From assembly GCA_947496235.1 (NCBI GenBank), contig CANMCE010000007.1, positions 124,001-188,000 on the forward strand: a DNA stretch of 64,000 nt, written 5' to 3'. Position 1 is the first letter of the stretch. The number at the start of each line of letters is the position of its first letter. Positions 27,265 through 38,072 of the stretch are shown here, one piece after another. The position numbers were made by a program, and so were the translations under genes. The notes under the pieces are model-generated. The model did not search any database, was not told the origin of the DNA, and saw only the letters and a program-made list of their open reading frames with translations. Origin of the DNA: an uncultured Glaciecola sp. Lineage in GTDB: Bacteria; Pseudomonadota; Gammaproteobacteria; Enterobacterales; Alteromonadaceae.

Positions 27265-29559
27265 CTATTCCTCTGTTTGTTCGGGATCAGATATTTCAGG
27301 CGCTTTAGGAAGCACAATTTCAATGTCATCTACACGCTGTAAGCCTCTAGGTAATTTGTTACCTCTACGTCCTCTTTCACCTTGATAATGAGATAAATCT
27401 GCCGGGCTTAGGGTCATTCCTCGTTTACCTGCAATTATTTTGACACTGGCATTTTCCGGTACTACGCGTAGATACACCAGATACTCTTCTCTGGTTTTTG
27501 CTTTAGCCGAAGAAATGTTCATCAACTTATTCCCTTTACCTTTACCTAAGGCTGGCAAATCACGAAGTGGGAATAAGAGCATGCGACCTTGGTTTGAAAT
27601 TGTTAGGCACCAGTCTGTTTCAACATCGACCACAGGAATTGGCAACATCACCTTGGCAGCAGTCGGCAAACTAACATAAGCCTTACCTGCTTTGTTTTTG
27701 GTCAGCATATCATCAAATTTACCCACAAAACCGTAACCCGCATCTGAGCCCATTAGATATTGCTGATTGTTTTGTGCCATAACCACATATTGGGCTTGTT
27801 CGCCAGTCACGAAATTAAAGCGACCAGTGAGCGGCTCTCCTTGGCTTCTTGCGGAAGGCAAACTGTGAGCATCACAGGAGAATGTTCGACCAGACGAATC
27901 GATAAAGACGGCAGGTTGATTACTTCGACCTTTGGCGGAATGCAAAAAGCTATCGCCAGATTTATAACTTAAACTGGTTGCATCAATATCATGGCCTTTA
28001 GCGCATCTTGCCCAACCTTTCTCAGACAAGACAACAGTAACCGGTTCAGAGGGAACCAACTCTTTTTCCGATAAGGCTCTAGCTTCTTCACGCTGGACGA
28101 TTGGGCTTCTTCGGTCGTCACCGTATTTTTCTGCGTCCGCTAATATTTCTTTTTTGATTAGGGTTTTTAAACGTCGATCTGAACCTAACAATAACTCTAA
28201 CGCATCTCTTTCTTTAGACAGCTCGTCTTGTTCAGTTTTAATTTTAATTTCTTCTAGTTTAGCTAAGTGACGTAATTTTAGTTCTAGAATTGCTTCTGCT
28301 TGTTTATCACTTAAGTTAAATCGACTAATTAATTCTTTTTTCGGCTCATCTTCGTGGCGAATTATCGCGATTACTTCGTCGATGTTTAAGAAGGCAATCA
28401 TTAAACCTTCTAAAATATGTAAGCGTGCCAAGATCTTATCTAATCGATATTGCAAGCGACGAGTCACAGTGTCTTTGCGATACACCAACCACTCATTTAA
28501 AATGGTGCGAAGATCTTTAACTTGTGGCCTTCCATCCAGACCAATCATGTTTATGTTGACGCGATAGCTTTTTTCTAAATCTGTTGTGGCAAACAAATGC
28601 TGCATAACTTGGTCAACGTCTACTCGATTAGAACGCGGAGTTACTATCAATCGAGTCGGATTTTCGTGATCTGATTCATCTCGTAAATCACTGACAAATG
28701 GCAGCTTCTTCGCCTGCATTTGGGCTGCAATTTGTTCCAGTATTTTAGCCCCTGAAGCTTGATGGGGTAATGCGGTTATTACTACCTCACCCGCTTCTTC
28801 GTGGTATTTGGCACGGACTTTAATACTACCTCGCCCAGTTTCATAAAGTTTCTTTATGTCTTCTTTTGGGGTGATGATTTCAGCATCGGTCGGATAATCA
28901 GGTCCTTGGACAATCTCTAACAACTCATGCAACTCAGCTTTACTGTTATCTAACAACAAGGCACAAGCATTTGCCAATTCTCTTACATTGTGCGGTGGTA
29001 TATCTGTGGCCATACCGACCGCAATACCAGTGACACCATTCACTAGAATATGAGGCAAGCGCGCAGGTAATACCTTGGGTTCATTTAAGGTGCCATCAAA
29101 GTTGGGAATCCAGTCTGCCGTGCCCTGACCTAATTCAGTAAGTAACACTTCAGAAAATTTAGATAATCTTGCTTCGGTATATCGCATAGCGGCAAATGAT
29201 TTTGGATCATCTGCAGCTCCCCAGTTTCCTTGACCATCGATCAGTGGATAACGGTAAGAAAAGGGCTGTGCCATTAACACCATAGCTTCATAACAAGCAG
29301 AATCACCATGTGGATGAAACTTACCTAATACGTCCCCTACAGTACGCGCAGACTTTTTGTATTTTGCATTATTTGACAAACCCAAATCAGACATCGCATA
29401 AATTATGCGTCTTTGTACTGGCTTAAGACCATCGCCAATATGCGGCAAAGCCCTGTCCATAATGACGTACATGGAGTAATTTAAGTAAGCGTCTTCGGTA
29501 AATTTTCCTAAAGAGAGTTGCTCTACGCCATCGCTATTTATTGTTATTTCGTTATTCAT
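27265..29559 (-). CDS. parC: DNA topoisomerase IV subunit A
   Basis: Breakage-reunion subunit of topoisomerase IV, which decatenates daughter chromosomes. 764 residues; [23 protein letters not shown] near the N-terminus, the quinolone-resistance region [12 protein letters not shown] with the wild-type Ser and Glu, catalytic Tyr in [10 protein letters not shown], and a reduced C-terminal beta-pinwheel. The absence of a GyrA box and the length support ParC rather than GyrA. It is divergent from the next gene, 104 bp away. Confidence 0.96.
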   Translation of the reverse strand: MNNEITINSDGVEQLSLGKFTEDAYLNYSMYVIMDRALPHIGDGLKPVQRRIIYAMSDLGLSNNAKYKKSARTVGDVLGKFHPHGDSACYEAMVLMAQPFSYRYPLIDGQGNWGAADDPKSFAAMRYTEARLSKFSEVLLTELGQGTADWIPNFDGTLNEPKVLPARLPHILVNGVTGIAVGMATDIPPHNVRELANACALLLDNSKAELHELLEIVQGPDYPTDAEIITPKEDIKKLYETGRGSIKVRAKYHEEAGEVVITALPHQASGAKILEQIAAQMQAKKLPFVSDLRDESDHENPTRLIVTPRSNRVDVDQVMQHLFATTDLEKSYRVNINMIGLDGRPQVKDLRTILNEWLVYRKDTVTRRLQYRLDKILARLHILEGLMIAFLNIDEVIAIIRHEDEPKKELISRFNLSDKQAEAILELKLRHLAKLEEIKIKTEQDELSKERDALELLLGSDRRLKTLIKKEILADAEKYGDDRRSPIVQREEARALSEKELVPSEPVTVVLSEKGWARCAKGHDIDATSLSYKSGDSFLHSAKGRSNQPAVFIDSSGRTFSCDAHSLPSARSQGEPLTGRFNFVTGEQAQYVVMAQNNQQYLMGSDAGYGFVGKFDDMLTKNKAGKAYVSLPTAAKVMLPIPVVDVETDWCLTISNQGRMLLFPLRDLPALGKGKGNKLMNISSAKAKTREEYLVYLRVVPENASVKIIAGKRGMTLSPADLSHYQGERGRRGNKLPRGLQRVDDIEIVLPKAPEISDPEQTEE

Positions 29560-29663
29560 ACGCTAGTGCTGCAAAAATTATCGGGTTGCTTTATATACTT
29601 CAAACAATGAAGTCATTATATTATGTCATAGTATCTTAAATTTCATAAAAGCTTAACGTTACT

Positions 29664-32600
29664 TTGCAGTTTTCACGCATAAAAGTGGTTTTATTTATCT
29701 GGGGCTTGTTGTTTGCATTTTTTGCCACTGCACAAGAAACCACGACAGACATAATTATTGATGGCAATGATCCTGATTTATTTGCTAATGAGTATTTTGC
29801 TGTCTATCAGCAACGTGCTGAATTAATGGATATTAATCGTTTTCTTGCAAATAAAAATTATCTGCCCTTTTCCCGATCAAAAAGCACAAATTTTGGTTTT
29901 GCAAATAATGGATTATGGTTTCATGCAAGCTTAACCAATCAAACTGAGCTTGAAGATTTTGTTATCAATATAAGATACGCGCTGCTTAACGAAGCTAAAT
30001 TATATATATATGACCAAGGTAAATTAATCTATTCGGGCTCAGATGGAATTTTAGAAAAAAACTCATATTATCCAATGCCTACCTTTAAGGTAAAACTGCC
30101 AAAAGACAGACCATTAGAACTTTATTTATTTGCCTCATCTTCGACCTTATCAATTATTGCGCCTATCCACATTACTGAAATCGACGTGCATAACAAACTT
30201 AATCAGTACGACTTTTTATTATGGGGAGGATTTTATGGCGCAGCGCTGTTATTAGCAGGTTACGCTGTTTTTTATTCTTTTCAAAGACCTGATTTTATCA
30301 ATGGGGTGTTTTTTCTACACATCTTGATAATTATCTGTTGGTTGTTTAAGTGGAGCGGTCATGCTCATGCTCTCTCGTTAACCACTGGCATGCTTCATAA
30401 TCTGATAAGGCCCGAAGAATTGCTCATATTAATGTGCATTACCGGTAGCTTTTTCAATCTCACTATATTGCCGAAAGAATCCTACAGCCCAGCCGCTCAT
30501 ATTACACTGGTCACTTATATCTTCGTTGCTATCACTTTATTAGTAACTCTGATTTATGGTGTGGAAGATAAAAAGATTCGTTACATGGTCTTGTATGGCC
30601 TTGGCTTTACTTGTGTATTCGTCAATTTTTGGGCCAGTGCCTCTAGCAATTTCAGAGGATACGGGCCGGCGCAGGTCATAGTCGTTGGCTGGGTAATCTG
30701 TGGTTTAGGTGCAACTATGACCGCTATATATCTGAGTGGACTTATTCAAACTGCAACCTTTAATTCTCAAGTATTCATTACAGCACAAATCATTCAAGCA
30801 GGCGGATTCCTGTACGCTATTGTGAGTAAAAATCACTATAATTTAGAAACAGAGGTGCGCCTAGCCAATGCTGATGCACAAAACAACTTTAACATTATTG
30901 AAGAACAAAATGTCCACCTCGATCTTGCACGCAAAGAGGCAGAAAAAGCCAGTGATGTTAAATCACAATTCTTGGCCAATATGTCCCATGAAATTAGAAC
31001 CCCGTTAAACGCGATTGTTGGTTTTAGTCGCGAGTTGATAAAGAAAAACAATGTGGTAGAAAAAGATGAGCATGTACGCATAATTAACTCTGCAGCTTCT
31101 GATTTATTAAATCTAGTAAACGATATTTTAGACTTTTCAAAAATGGAAGCAGGTCTATTGACCTTAAGTGAAAGACCTTTTTCGCCGAGGGAGCTGTTTG
31201 AAGACATTGCTGGGACCATGTCGAAGACGGCGCATTTAAAACAATTAGAATTTTTATATGAAGTAAACGCTCTTCCTCCTTTTCTCATTGGTGACAGTTT
31301 TAAAGTAAAACAACTGGTAACAAACTTGTTGGGAAATGCGTTGAAATTCACCAATTACGGCTACATTTCGTTAAAAGTCGAAAGTATTTTTTCTACCAGT
31401 GTTGAAGCGACCTTACGCATCCAAGTGACTGATTCTGGCATTGGTATTAACCCAGAAGAAATCGAAAACATTTTTAAGGCTTTCCATCAGTTGGATGATG
31501 AACTCAATCGTTCCTATCAAGGAACAGGTCTTGGTTTGGTAATTTGTCAAGAACTCGCTTATTTGATGCATGGCAGCATTAAAGTCGCCAGCCAGCCATC
31601 GGTAGGTTCAACTTTTACAGTGGAAATACCATTTCAAGTAGATACATCTAAAACCATTCAGCCTGAAATACCTTTTTTTGCCGGCAAGAAAGCCTTGGTA
31701 TTTGACCCCTGGGGCATGTCTAGACGATTGATCGTTAAACAATTACAACAATCAGGATTTAACGTTAGCTCGTTTGAAACACTTGAACTAATGAAATCAA
31801 AGGTAACGAGAGATACTTATATTTTTATTACCTTACCGCATAAATATCTCGCCTACAGAAGTCAATGGTTGAGTAGTTTGAGAGACCTAGATCCAACGCT
31901 CATTATTTTGCTATATTCTGGCCCTGCGCCGTCAAATCAGTTACTTGGACAGATCCAAGTGACGCCCCATATGGTGCGTCTTCCACTAACGGCAAGAAAG
32001 CTAGAAGTATTGGAATCACCGTTTAAAATCCCGCAAACACACCCCGAGCAATCAGAATTGACTGACTTGCCTGCCATTCGAATGCTAGCAGTAGATGACA
32101 TGGAGTTGAATTTACGTCTGCTTGAAACTTGGCTGAAAAACTCCCCCATAAATTTAGATCTCGCTTACGATGCTAGAACAGCAATCAAAAAATGTGAGCA
32201 AACCGAATACGATATCATCTTAATGGATATCCAAATGCCTGATATGGACGGTATTCAAGCTGCAAAAATGGTGAGAAAAACTACCTACAACTTAGGAACG
32301 CCTATCATCGCCGTTACAGCCCATGCACTAAAAGAAGAAAGAGATAAATTTTTGAATAATGGGTTAGATGACTTTTTACCAAAACCCATTAAACAAAATG
32401 AGCTGATAAGAATCATCGAACTTTGGTGCCATCAAGCGCCCATTGAGGTAAGCAATATAGTGGAAGAAACTGAAGAACCAGAGTTGAATGATAAAAGTAT
32501 TGATTGGGCGCTTGCTATTTCTAGGTCAATGAATTCAGAAGAAGAAGCGTTTAAATTTATGGATAAACTAGTCGCCAATTTAGAGCAACAAATCCCTGTA

Positions 32601-32840
32601 TTTGAAGAATTAAAAGCAAAACGACAAGTTGAAGATATTCTTTATCATGTACACAAATTACATGGCCCTTGCTGCTATACTGGCGTGCCTAAATTACAGC
32701 GCTTATTAAACCAAGTAGAAACCAGCATTAAACAAAATCAACAGCAAGATTACACCGAAAGTCTTTCCACTATCATTTTCGAAATGCAACACGTCATTAG
32801 TGAATGGTCTAAACGTAAATCCCGCCAGCAAAAAATATAA
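29664..32840 (+). CDS. BarA-like hybrid histidine kinase with a 7TMR-DISM sensor
   Basis: 1058 residues. N-terminal signal segment (cleavage near ATAQE), then a periplasmic 7TMR-DISMED2-type domain (about 25-165), seven membrane helices (about 185-395), a short coiled coil, HisKA with ANMSHEIRTPLNAI, HATPase (LLGNALKFT, DSGIGI, GTGLGL), a degenerate receiver-like segment, an intact receiver (VDDMELN, LMDIQMPDMDG) and a C-terminal Hpt domain (HVHKLHGPCCYTG). The Hpt sequence closely resembles that of BarA, suggesting a UvrY/GacA-type partner elsewhere. The start appears to be TTG at 29664, right after an in-frame stop; this is not firm. Confidence 0.9.
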   Translation: MQFSRIKVVLFIWGLLFAFFATAQETTTDIIIDGNDPDLFANEYFAVYQQRAELMDINRFLANKNYLPFSRSKSTNFGFANNGLWFHASLTNQTELEDFVINIRYALLNEAKLYIYDQGKLIYSGSDGILEKNSYYPMPTFKVKLPKDRPLELYLFASSSTLSIIAPIHITEIDVHNKLNQYDFLLWGGFYGAALLLAGYAVFYSFQRPDFINGVFFLHILIIICWLFKWSGHAHALSLTTGMLHNLIRPEELLILMCITGSFFNLTILPKESYSPAAHITLVTYIFVAITLLVTLIYGVEDKKIRYMVLYGLGFTCVFVNFWASASSNFRGYGPAQVIVVGWVICGLGATMTAIYLSGLIQTATFNSQVFITAQIIQAGGFLYAIVSKNHYNLETEVRLANADAQNNFNIIEEQNVHLDLARKEAEKASDVKSQFLANMSHEIRTPLNAIVGFSRELIKKNNVVEKDEHVRIINSAASDLLNLVNDILDFSKMEAGLLTLSERPFSPRELFEDIAGTMSKTAHLKQLEFLYEVNALPPFLIGDSFKVKQLVTNLLGNALKFTNYGYISLKVESIFSTSVEATLRIQVTDSGIGINPEEIENIFKAFHQLDDELNRSYQGTGLGLVICQELAYLMHGSIKVASQPSVGSTFTVEIPFQVDTSKTIQPEIPFFAGKKALVFDPWGMSRRLIVKQLQQSGFNVSSFETLELMKSKVTRDTYIFITLPHKYLAYRSQWLSSLRDLDPTLIILLYSGPAPSNQLLGQIQVTPHMVRLPLTARKLEVLESPFKIPQTHPEQSELTDLPAIRMLAVDDMELNLRLLETWLKNSPINLDLAYDARTAIKKCEQTEYDIILMDIQMPDMDGIQAAKMVRKTTYNLGTPIIAVTAHALKEERDKFLNNGLDDFLPKPIKQNELIRIIELWCHQAPIEVSNIVEETEEPELNDKSIDWALAISRSMNSEEEAFKFMDKLVANLEQQIPVFEELKAKRQVEDILYHVHKLHGPCCYTGVPKLQRLLNQVETSIKQNQQQDYTESLSTIIFEMQHVISEWSKRKSRQQKI

Positions 32841-32844
32841 GGTA

Positions 32845-33537
32845 TTATTGCTTAATCAATAAACTTTGATGGCACTCACGCAATAAATTAACAAAGGCTT
32901 GCGGGCTTCTATCCAGCTCGTTTACTGAGATAAAAATATCATACCCTAAACCTTCTTTTAGTCTTCTCATCCGATTCGCAAACATAGCCGCTATACCGTT
33001 TAACGAACTACCATCTTTGAGTTTGTATTTCTGGTCTTCGATTAGGTCGTCACCGTAACACTTACCTGATTGGCAATTTTCCTTTTCGATTTGCAAGACC
33101 AAGGGACGTTGCTCCATCAACAAATAGGTAATAAGGCGAGGCGAAATATTACGCAGAAATACTTCAGGATCTTTCAGTCTTATGCCCACCATTTCTAGTT
33201 CTCTGTGCTCTAACCCTTTACGTACTTTAGGTACGTCAATTCTTTGCACATTATCCCACTGAATTTGCCACTCGCCACGACGATGAAAAAACCGAATGCT
33301 TTGTTTAGAGATAGCCATACTATGTTTAGGTTCTTTTAATTTAAAGTAACCCATGGTGAAAGCAATTATGCTAGCTGACACCAATAATATACCAACTAGA
33401 AAAAAGAACTCTGGTAGTAAGGTCATTATCAATATACCGACTAACAGCATACATCCACCAATTAACAAGGTGGTTATCCCATTATTGGAAGACGTTCCTC
33501 TAATATTGATAGTGTCGATTTGCTCAATTGAAGACAT
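32845..33537 (-). CDS. DUF2982-like membrane protein
   Basis: About 230 residues of unknown function. Two adjacent transmembrane helices near the N-terminus (about residues 23-65) are followed by a cytoplasmic domain with WQIQWDNVQRIDVPK, and a C-terminal region with LGYDIFISVNELDRSP. The pattern fits DUF2982, a family I know only from Alteromonadales and Vibrio genomes, recalled without a search. I start at ATG 33537; a TTG 15 bases upstream is possible. It converges with the hybrid kinase, whose stop is 4 bp away. Confidence 0.6.
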   Translation of the reverse strand: MSSIEQIDTINIRGTSSNNGITTLLIGGCMLLVGILIMTLLPEFFFLVGILLVSASIIAFTMGYFKLKEPKHSMAISKQSIRFFHRRGEWQIQWDNVQRIDVPKVRKGLEHRELEMVGIRLKDPEVFLRNISPRLITYLLMEQRPLVLQIEKENCQSGKCYGDDLIEDQKYKLKDGSSLNGIAAMFANRMRRLKEGLGYDIFISVNELDRSPQAFVNLLRECHQSLLIKQ

Positions 33538-33658
33538 AAAAATACACAGCAAACATGATAATTGCCCATAGAATTACATACCGCATTTGGCGGCAAAAGG
33601 CACACTCTGTATGCCACCAAGCGCGCAATTTTTGGCTAAAAGTTTCAGATTTAGGCAT

Positions 33659-36600
33659 TTAAGCAGATTTGGGTTGATTGCTCTTGTTGTAGTAAGTATG
33701 CACTAATTTTCGACGTTTTTCCCGCAACCGACAAAGCAAAGTAATAATGGTTGGAGTAAAGACTAATGAAAGTATTACCGAAAATCCAACGCCACCGGCT
33801 AAAACCACTGCCAACGGAGGCCAAAAGCTACCATCACTAAACAACAATAACGGAATTAAACCGCCTACAGTGGTCACTGTAGTTGAGAGTATATGCCGAC
33901 TACATCCCATAGTTTCGGTAATGATAGCTTCTATATCACCTGTCATCGCAGTTTTGTTACTGGCAATGGCAGCAATAATGACAATAGAGCCATTAATAGC
34001 AACCCCAATAAGTCCTGCACTGCCTAATAAAGGATTAAATCCTAGCGGTAAGCCTGATAACCATAGACTTAAAAAACCCAGGCCAACAGATAAAATCGCT
34101 ACTATGCCAATCACGACAGCAAATCTTACACTCGAGAAACTCAAAATAAGAGATGTAACCATTAGCACCAGCAATACAGGCGCATAGGTTGCTAATTTTC
34201 CCAAAGCCTGCTGCTGTTCATCTGCGTCTCCAGCCATTTTAATGCTATACCCATTGGGTAAGTCAATTGCGCCTTCGAGCAATTTATTGCGTAAACTGTT
34301 ACTTACTGACACTGCTGGCACGTCTGGCAGTAAAAATCCTTGAATCTTAATGACTCTTTCGCCATCAACTCGTGTAATCCCACTGATACTAGATGCAAGA
34401 TCTAGTGCGCCCAATGCCCCAACACCAGTAATAATCCCCTGATTTCCATTCGACGATAACAGCGGCAAAGCATCGACTTCTTCCAGGCTTTTGCGCTGTG
34501 AATCTGCAATACGCACCCGCACAGGGAGTTCCTCAGTGCCTTCTAATACACTACCGCCGGTCGCGCCAACCAGTGCCTGTTGCAACTGAGATGCAATTTG
34601 ATTCAATGCTAATTGGCTAAGATAGCTTTCATTTTCTGACACCTGATAAATAATTTCTGCTTCATCTAGTGACATGCTCTTAATTGACTGAGTTATCCCT
34701 GGAGTTTGCGACATTAACAGAGTTACTTGTTGCCCCAAAGAAGCTAAGACTTCGATATCTGGCCCAAAAATATCCACTTCGATAGGCGCAGGAATAGGCG
34801 GTCCTTGTCCAAATTTACGCACCACAATTTGCAGTCCAGGAAACGCATCTTGCAAACGAAATTGTAATTTACTAATAAGATCTTTTGCTGCGGTGACTGA
34901 ATCTGTGGTTATTACCGCGTTGGCAAAATCAGGGCTGTTGTCTCGAGTCATCACTTGGTTATAGTAAACAGAAGGTGTAGAACCTCCCACTAACCAAGTG
35001 ACTTGAGTAATATTTTCTTCTTCTGCTAATAAGCTATCAATTTTTTTTACTTGCTCGTATGTGAAGTTTAGCGAAGCTCCTTTAGGCGCAAAGGCGTAGA
35101 TTTCAAATTGATCTCGGTCTGCACTGGGGAAAAAGACATTATCTAACTTAGTCGATAAATAAAATCCGCTCGCACAAATTAATACTATTGTCGGTAGCAC
35201 TATTAGCGGCTTTGCGATTAATTTGGTCAGTAATTGTTTAAAGGCTAAGGATACATCTGGCATCTGAATGCCTCTTTGATACCACTTATGGTCCTCAGTA
35301 GCATCTCTGGGGAGGTAACGAGCAGCCAACGCCGCTATCAGAGTCAAGGAAATGCTCAATGAACCAATCAATGCCATGACGACACTGATGGCAACAGGTC
35401 CAATAAAATCACCTATATTACCGTTCAATAGAAAAATCGGCATAAAGCCTAAGACTGTTGTTAACGTCGAAGCAAGCAAAGGTGAAAACAGATGTCGAAT
35501 ACTCTTTATCAAAACCTCTAGTCTTGTAAGTGATTTTTGCAACAAATTGATGCGGATTTCATCGGTTATCACAATGGCATTATCGATTAATAAACCAATG
35601 GCAATAATGATCCCAAAAATCGACATCTGATGAATTTGTTGGTTGAAAAAACTCAACGAAAATACCGTAAATGCAGCACATAAAGGTAGCGCTAAACCCA
35701 CTATCCAAGCTGCTCTAGCACCCATAAAAAGAAGTACAACTAGCATTACCACTACTGAGCCCATAAGTAAGTTAGTACTTAGTTCAGTTAATCTTTCTTG
35801 GGTATATTGATTTTGTTCAAACACAACTTTCGCATGCACACTACCAGCAAAGGTTTGGTTGAAATTATCCGCTTTTAATTGCAGTGAATCAGTCCAAGTA
35901 TCGATTCGGACGTTTTTTTGCATGCGAATGGCAATAAAAATCGTCTGCTTGGCATTGAGTAATGCTATTTCACTGTTAGGGGATTTTGCTTCTCGTCGTA
36001 CTTGAGCAATATCACCTACTCGAAGATAATCGCTGCTTGATGTGAATAGCGGAATATCCTCAATAATGGCGACCGAACTTAAAGGTTGGGATACCTGAAC
36101 ACGAATATCTCGTTCAGTGTTTCGCAATATACCGGCTGGAAGCTTTGCATCTGCGCTGGCAATTCGTTGTGCTACCTGTTCAATAGTTAAACCAGCGGCT
36201 GCCAATTGCTGAATATCAAGGTCGACGGTAATTTCCTCTTCCGGCGCGCCATAAATTCGAACCAATTCTGTGCCAGCAACGTTTCGCATTTGATCTGCAA
36301 ATTCAGCAGCCATACGTCCTAAATAGGTTAAATCCAATGTTTGTTGTTCAGGCGTTGTGATGGCATAAATAGCGGTAAATGCAGTAGCCCCTCGCTTATC
36401 TTCAAGTATCGGAGGGTTTACACCTGCGGGAAACATTTTGGCCGCATCATCCATTGCATCGCGTATTTTGGCAAATATTTGCTGATTATTCGAAGCATCT
36501 ACCCAATCTTGTAACTCGACTAGAATGGAAGAGAAGCCAGCTTTGGATGTAGATTTGATTTCTTTGATTTCGTATAACTGCCGCAATTCATCTTCTAGCA

Positions 36601-36817
36601 CATCAGTGACTAACGCCTCAACGCGTTCTGCAGAAGCACCAGGATAACTGGTTAATACCATCACATTGCGAAGATCGATTCTGGGATCCTCTAGTCTTGG
36701 CAGATTTTGCAGTGCTGACATGCCTGCAACCAATAAAATGATAATGCTTAACGCAAGTAAATGCCCTTTCCGAAAAAAAGCACTGTACCAGGGAAAATGA
36801 TTATTTGACGTTTCCAC
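33659..36817 (-). CDS. RND efflux transporter, HAE1/AcrB-like
   Basis: Proton-driven inner-membrane drug-efflux pump of 1052 residues with the twofold repeat of six membrane helices and large periplasmic loop. The relay residues are unusual: TM4 reads GLLIDNAIVITDE, so the AcrB Asp407-Asp408 pair is Asp-Asn, and TM10 reads GVAINGSIVII, with Asn at the AcrB Lys940 place. The start is GTG, overlapping the stop of the adaptor gene by one base (TAGTG). The outer-membrane partner is not in the window. Confidence 0.9.
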   Translation of the reverse strand: METSNNHFPWYSAFFRKGHLLALSIIILLVAGMSALQNLPRLEDPRIDLRNVMVLTSYPGASAERVEALVTDVLEDELRQLYEIKEIKSTSKAGFSSILVELQDWVDASNNQQIFAKIRDAMDDAAKMFPAGVNPPILEDKRGATAFTAIYAITTPEQQTLDLTYLGRMAAEFADQMRNVAGTELVRIYGAPEEEITVDLDIQQLAAAGLTIEQVAQRIASADAKLPAGILRNTERDIRVQVSQPLSSVAIIEDIPLFTSSSDYLRVGDIAQVRREAKSPNSEIALLNAKQTIFIAIRMQKNVRIDTWTDSLQLKADNFNQTFAGSVHAKVVFEQNQYTQERLTELSTNLLMGSVVVMLVVLLFMGARAAWIVGLALPLCAAFTVFSLSFFNQQIHQMSIFGIIIAIGLLIDNAIVITDEIRINLLQKSLTRLEVLIKSIRHLFSPLLASTLTTVLGFMPIFLLNGNIGDFIGPVAISVVMALIGSLSISLTLIAALAARYLPRDATEDHKWYQRGIQMPDVSLAFKQLLTKLIAKPLIVLPTIVLICASGFYLSTKLDNVFFPSADRDQFEIYAFAPKGASLNFTYEQVKKIDSLLAEEENITQVTWLVGGSTPSVYYNQVMTRDNSPDFANAVITTDSVTAAKDLISKLQFRLQDAFPGLQIVVRKFGQGPPIPAPIEVDIFGPDIEVLASLGQQVTLLMSQTPGITQSIKSMSLDEAEIIYQVSENESYLSQLALNQIASQLQQALVGATGGSVLEGTEELPVRVRIADSQRKSLEEVDALPLLSSNGNQGIITGVGALGALDLASSISGITRVDGERVIKIQGFLLPDVPAVSVSNSLRNKLLEGAIDLPNGYSIKMAGDADEQQQALGKLATYAPVLLVLMVTSLILSFSSVRFAVVIGIVAILSVGLGFLSLWLSGLPLGFNPLLGSAGLIGVAINGSIVIIAAIASNKTAMTGDIEAIITETMGCSRHILSTTVTTVGGLIPLLLFSDGSFWPPLAVVLAGGVGFSVILSLVFTPTIITLLCRLREKRRKLVHTYYNKSNQPKSA

Positions 36818-37968
36818 TAGTACGCATCCATGCTAATCGTTGATTCCCAATCATTTACTCGTTGGGTATTACTTACCAGTTGGCCCGGCGAGAGCCTGTG
36901 TGTTCCCTCAATTACGACCTTGTCGCCTTGCTTAATCGCCCCACTGACAAACACTTTATTATCAGCAACTTGCTCAACTATGACTAATTTGGAAACTAGC
37001 AGATTGTTCTCATCTACGACTAAGACCGACCACATACCTCGTACACCACTAGAAAGTGCGCTTAGTGGCAACCAAACACCTGATTTTGCGTACGGAATGT
37101 CAACACTTAATACCACTAGATCCCCAGTCACTACTTGCTTTTTACTGTCAGGGTAAATTGAAAAAATTGCATCCATGGTTCGAGTCGCGCTATTTCTATT
37201 TAAACTAATAGACTTTAATTCTGCATGTACCTTGTTCCCGTCAATTGAAATAGCAAAATCCTCTACAGTATTGAGTAGAAAAGCGGTCTTTTCCGGTAGT
37301 CCGAATTTAGCTTCCAGTGCATGGTTATCAATTAATTGAAAAATAACCTGTCCCGCATTGACTACCGCCCCTGCGTCAACGTTCTGGGTTATAATTTGTC
37401 CTGAAAAAGGCGCGAATATTGTGGATTTTTCGATCTCAACTTCAAGGGTCAGTAATCTTGCTTCTATCTCATTCACTATGGCATTATCTGCTTCTAACTT
37501 AGCCTGAGCTTCATCTAAACGCTGCCTAGGCTCTAGTTTTGCTTCCACTAGGTCAGTCACACGTTTACGATTAATTAGGGATAGTTTTGCTTCGGCCTTT
37601 GCTCTTTGCAGACTCGCTTTTAATTCTTCGCGCTGGGAAACCAATCTTTTGATATCCATGCTAGCCAGTGCTTGTCCATTTTCAACCAAAGCGCCTTCTT
37701 CGGCCAAAATAGTGGCTATAGTGCCACTTCTATCAAAGCCAAGATTGGCCTGTTGACGAGCTTGTAATTGACCAAATACTTTGCGTTGACGAATGTATTG
37801 CTCAACCTGTTGTGCTTCTATAAACCGAACCTTAGCATCCTGCACCACCATGATCTTCGCGTTATCAGCTGCCCCACTTTGATTTTTCCCAGACAACCAC
37901 AACAAAAGCGCTAAACTGATAAAGCATATGGTCAGTATCACTAAAAGTTTGCTACGATTAGCCTGCAT
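36817..37968 (-). CDS. RND efflux periplasmic adaptor (membrane fusion protein)
   Basis: 383 residues. N-terminal signal anchor (about residues 8-26), then the barrel-sandwich/lipoyl half-motif (TIATILAEEGALVENGQALASMD), an alpha-helical hairpin (LKASLQRAKAEAKLSL..., about 110-180), the second lipoyl half (TIFAPFSGQIITQNVDAGAVV), and beta-barrel and membrane-proximal domains. It lies upstream of and translationally coupled to the RND pump, and divergent from the TetR gene. Confidence 0.9.
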   Translation of the reverse strand: MQANRSKLLVILTICFISLALLLWLSGKNQSGAADNAKIMVVQDAKVRFIEAQQVEQYIRQRKVFGQLQARQQANLGFDRSGTIATILAEEGALVENGQALASMDIKRLVSQREELKASLQRAKAEAKLSLINRKRVTDLVEAKLEPRQRLDEAQAKLEADNAIVNEIEARLLTLEVEIEKSTIFAPFSGQIITQNVDAGAVVNAGQVIFQLIDNHALEAKFGLPEKTAFLLNTVEDFAISIDGNKVHAELKSISLNRNSATRTMDAIFSIYPDSKKQVVTGDLVVLSVDIPYAKSGVWLPLSALSSGVRGMWSVLVVDENNLLVSKLVIVEQVADNKVFVSGAIKQGDKVVIEGTHRLSPGQLVSNTQRVNDWESTISMDAY

Positions 37969-38004
37969 TTAATTTCCTAAGTTGGCGATAAGATGTTTTT
38001 GTGC

Positions 38005-38044
38005 AATACTAGAATATAAATACTAGACTGTCTAGTTTGATAAT
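38005..38044. promoter_or_regulatory. TetR operator and divergent promoters between the efflux operon and its regulator
   Basis: ACTAGAC-T-GTCTAGT (38022-38036) is a perfect 15-bp palindrome. On the minus strand TAGACA within it stands 17 bp from TAGTAT, a plausible -35/-10 for the adaptor gene. On the plus strand GATAAT (38039-38044) directly follows it. AATACTAGA occurs twice (38005-38013 and 38019-38027). The layout fits autorepression plus repression of the pump. Confidence 0.6.
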
Positions 38045-38072
38045 ATGAAAGTTTCTTTAAGGTGGTAGCAAA

